DNA of 7,380 bases from Planctomycetota bacterium (GTDB taxonomy: Bacteria > Planctomycetota > UBA1135 > GCA-002686595). The stretch lies in contig JAJFFA010000075.1 in NCBI GenBank assembly GCA_021776885.1, positions 1 to 7,380 of the forward strand, given 5' to 3'. A program made the position numbers and the translations under genes. A model generated the notes under the pieces. That model was not told the DNA's origin. It worked only from the letters and a program-made list of their open reading frames with translations, and did no database searches. The first letter of the stretch is position 1; each line of letters begins with the position of its first letter. Positions 6,372 through 7,380 of this stretch are shown here, piece by piece.

Positions 6372-7253
6372 ATGAGTTTCGTCGTCTGTCACGCTGGATC
6401 AGCTTCGAAGCCCTCGAACGTAGACGGACCGAAGCTCGCGTGCCTCGAAGGGCTCGCGATCATCGCGAGCCAAGAAGGCGCACTCCACGCCGCGGTTGCA
6501 GCGACACGGATGCTCGAGGACGACGAGCGCTTCAACGCCGGCACCGGTTCGAACCTCCGCCTCGATGGCAAGAGTATTCAGATGGACGCGTCGTGCATGG
6601 TGAGCAGCGGAGCGTTCGGTGCCGTCGCGGCTATCGAGCGAGTGAAGAACCCCGTCGACGTCGCTCGGCGGGTGCTGGCGACCCCGCATGTCTTGCTCGT
6701 GGGTGATGGCGCGACGGCGTTCGCCCGACGCTGCGGCTTCGCTGACTTCGATCCGACGACGGAAGCTGCGCGGGAGCGCTTGCGTGCGCTGGTTTCAGTC
6801 ACCGGCCCGCTCGGAGAGTGGTCACGGGCCGAGCTCGAGCGGGCATGGAACTTCGATACGCCGCTGCGCGAGGCGCTCGGCGGAGACACCGTGGGCAGCG
6901 TGGCTTGGGACGGCGAGGGTTTCGCCGGTGCCCTGAGCTCAGGGGGAACGACAACCGTTCTTCGCGGCCGCGTCGGCGATGTCCCGTTGCCCGGATGCGG
7001 CCTGTTCGCGGGCAAGTGCGGGGCCGTCGCGACCACGGGCGATGGCGAGTACATCGCGGAGTCCTTGTTGGCCTACCGCGCCTACGAGGAGCTCGAGCGG
7101 GATCGAAGCCCGGAGCAGGTGGTCGACTGGGCCCTGGGCCAGCTGGAGGACAGCGTGGACGTCGGCATCATCGTCGTCAACCGCATCGGCTTCGCCGGTG
7201 GCGCCCGACACGGAATGGCCTGGTATGGCCAGGGCGCGGAGGCGCTTGCATGA
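6372..7253 (+). CDS. iaaA: Isoaspartyl peptidase / plant-type L-asparaginase (Ntn hydrolase)
   Basis: It probably cleaves beta-Asp-Arg dipeptides released by CphB into aspartate and arginine; the family also hydrolyses other beta-aspartyl peptides and asparagine. I placed the start at ATG 6372 (293 aa) because MSFVVCHAG matches the family's first strand. A GTG at 6294 would add 26 unrelated residues. Numbered from 6372, the sequence shows FNAGTGS (54-60), DGKSIQMDAS (65-74), the autocleavage site GGDTVG with catalytic Thr173 becoming residue 1 of the beta subunit, SSGGTT (189-194), GRVGDVPLPG (199-208) and TTGDGEYI (221-228). It is shorter at the N-terminus than E. coli IaaA, and HAGSAS replaces the usual HGGAG. 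Its stop overlaps the cphA start by 4 nt, so the two are translationally coupled. Dipeptide specificity is inferred from context. Confidence 0.9.
   Translation: MSFVVCHAGSASKPSNVDGPKLACLEGLAIIASQEGALHAAVAATRMLEDDERFNAGTGSNLRLDGKSIQMDASCMVSSGAFGAVAAIERVKNPVDVARRVLATPHVLLVGDGATAFARRCGFADFDPTTEAARERLRALVSVTGPLGEWSRAELERAWNFDTPLREALGGDTVGSVAWDGEGFAGALSSGGTTTVLRGRVGDVPLPGCGLFAGKCGAVATTGDGEYIAESLLAYRAYEELERDRSPEQVVDWALGQLEDSVDVGIIVVNRIGFAGGARHGMAWYGQGAEALA
7238..7242 (+). promoter_or_regulatory. Shine-Dalgarno for cphA
   Basis: GGAGG lies within the end of the iaaA-like gene, 7 nt before the cphA ATG at 7250. It is the only strong Shine-Dalgarno next to a gene start in this window, and with the ATGA overlap it fixes the cphA start. 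Confidence 0.8.
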
Positions 7254-7380
7254 AGATCCTCGAATGCAGAGCCCTTCGGGGGCCAAATCGCTACAGCCGC
7301 CATCCCGCCATCTTCATGCTCCTCGACATCGGTGGACTCGAAGATCTCTCCTCGGAGAAGATCCCCGGGTTCTCGGCGCG
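7250..7380 (+). CDS. cphA: Cyanophycin synthetase, N-terminal fragment (3' cut by window end)
   Basis: CphA polymerises aspartate and arginine into cyanophycin using ATP. Only 43 codons are visible, but they read MKILECRALRGPNRYSRH, then LLDIGGLEDL and SSEKIPGF. This follows the well-known CphA N-terminus (MKIL...LRGPNYWS, then lDLEDL and ...S..IPGF) closely. The ATG overlaps the stop of the iaaA-like gene (ATGA) and is preceded by GGAGG, so dipeptide hydrolase and polymerase are co-translated. The frame is open to the window end. The ATP-grasp and Mur-ligase-like domains lie outside, so CphA1 cannot be told from CphA2-type enzymes. Confidence 0.9.
   Translation, partial: MKILECRALRGPNRYSRHPAIFMLLDIGGLEDLSSEKIPGFSA

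Overview
This is a high-GC bacterial window with no RNA genes and no recognisable insertion sequence. It falls into two blocks that differ in codon use. Positions 1-4981 carry three plus-strand genes whose third codon positions are almost all G or C. They are a large thioredoxin-like/helical-repeat protein (5' end cut by the window edge), a WbsX/GH99-like carbohydrate-active protein, and formate-tetrahydrofolate ligase (fhs). The gene content, the GC bias and the general lack of Shine-Dalgarno sequences would fit an uncultured planctomycete or a similar high-GC environmental lineage. That is a weak inference, because no marker gene is present.

Positions 4982-5431 are a gene-free stretch between the converging ends of fhs (+) and a cyanophycinase gene (-). 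It starts with a G-rich purine tract that can form G-quadruplexes, then carries a run of short perfect palindromes. Four of these have the same TGC triloop, and a fifth, weaker one does too.

Positions 5432-7380 hold a compact cyanophycin (Asp-Arg storage polymer) locus. Cyanophycinase (cphB, -) is divergent from an isoaspartyl peptidase/plant-type asparaginase (iaaA-like, +). The iaaA stop overlaps the start of a cyanophycin synthetase gene (cphA, +) in an ATGA, with a good Shine-Dalgarno upstream, and cphA runs off the window end. Together the three cover synthesis of the polymer (CphA), its cleavage to beta-Asp-Arg dipeptides (CphB) and dipeptide hydrolysis to free Asp and Arg (IaaA). Codon use here is clearly less GC3-biased than in the left block, which suggests separate acquisition.

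The points most worth a second look are: (1) the palindrome cluster between the convergent genes; (2) the complete cyanophycin make/break module and its composition shift; (3) the WbsX-like gene, whose conserved N-terminus extends about 30 codons upstream of any ATG, GTG or TTG; (4) tandem G-quadruplex motifs across the fhs stop codon; and (5) the uncharacterised CxxM thioredoxin-like/helical-repeat protein.
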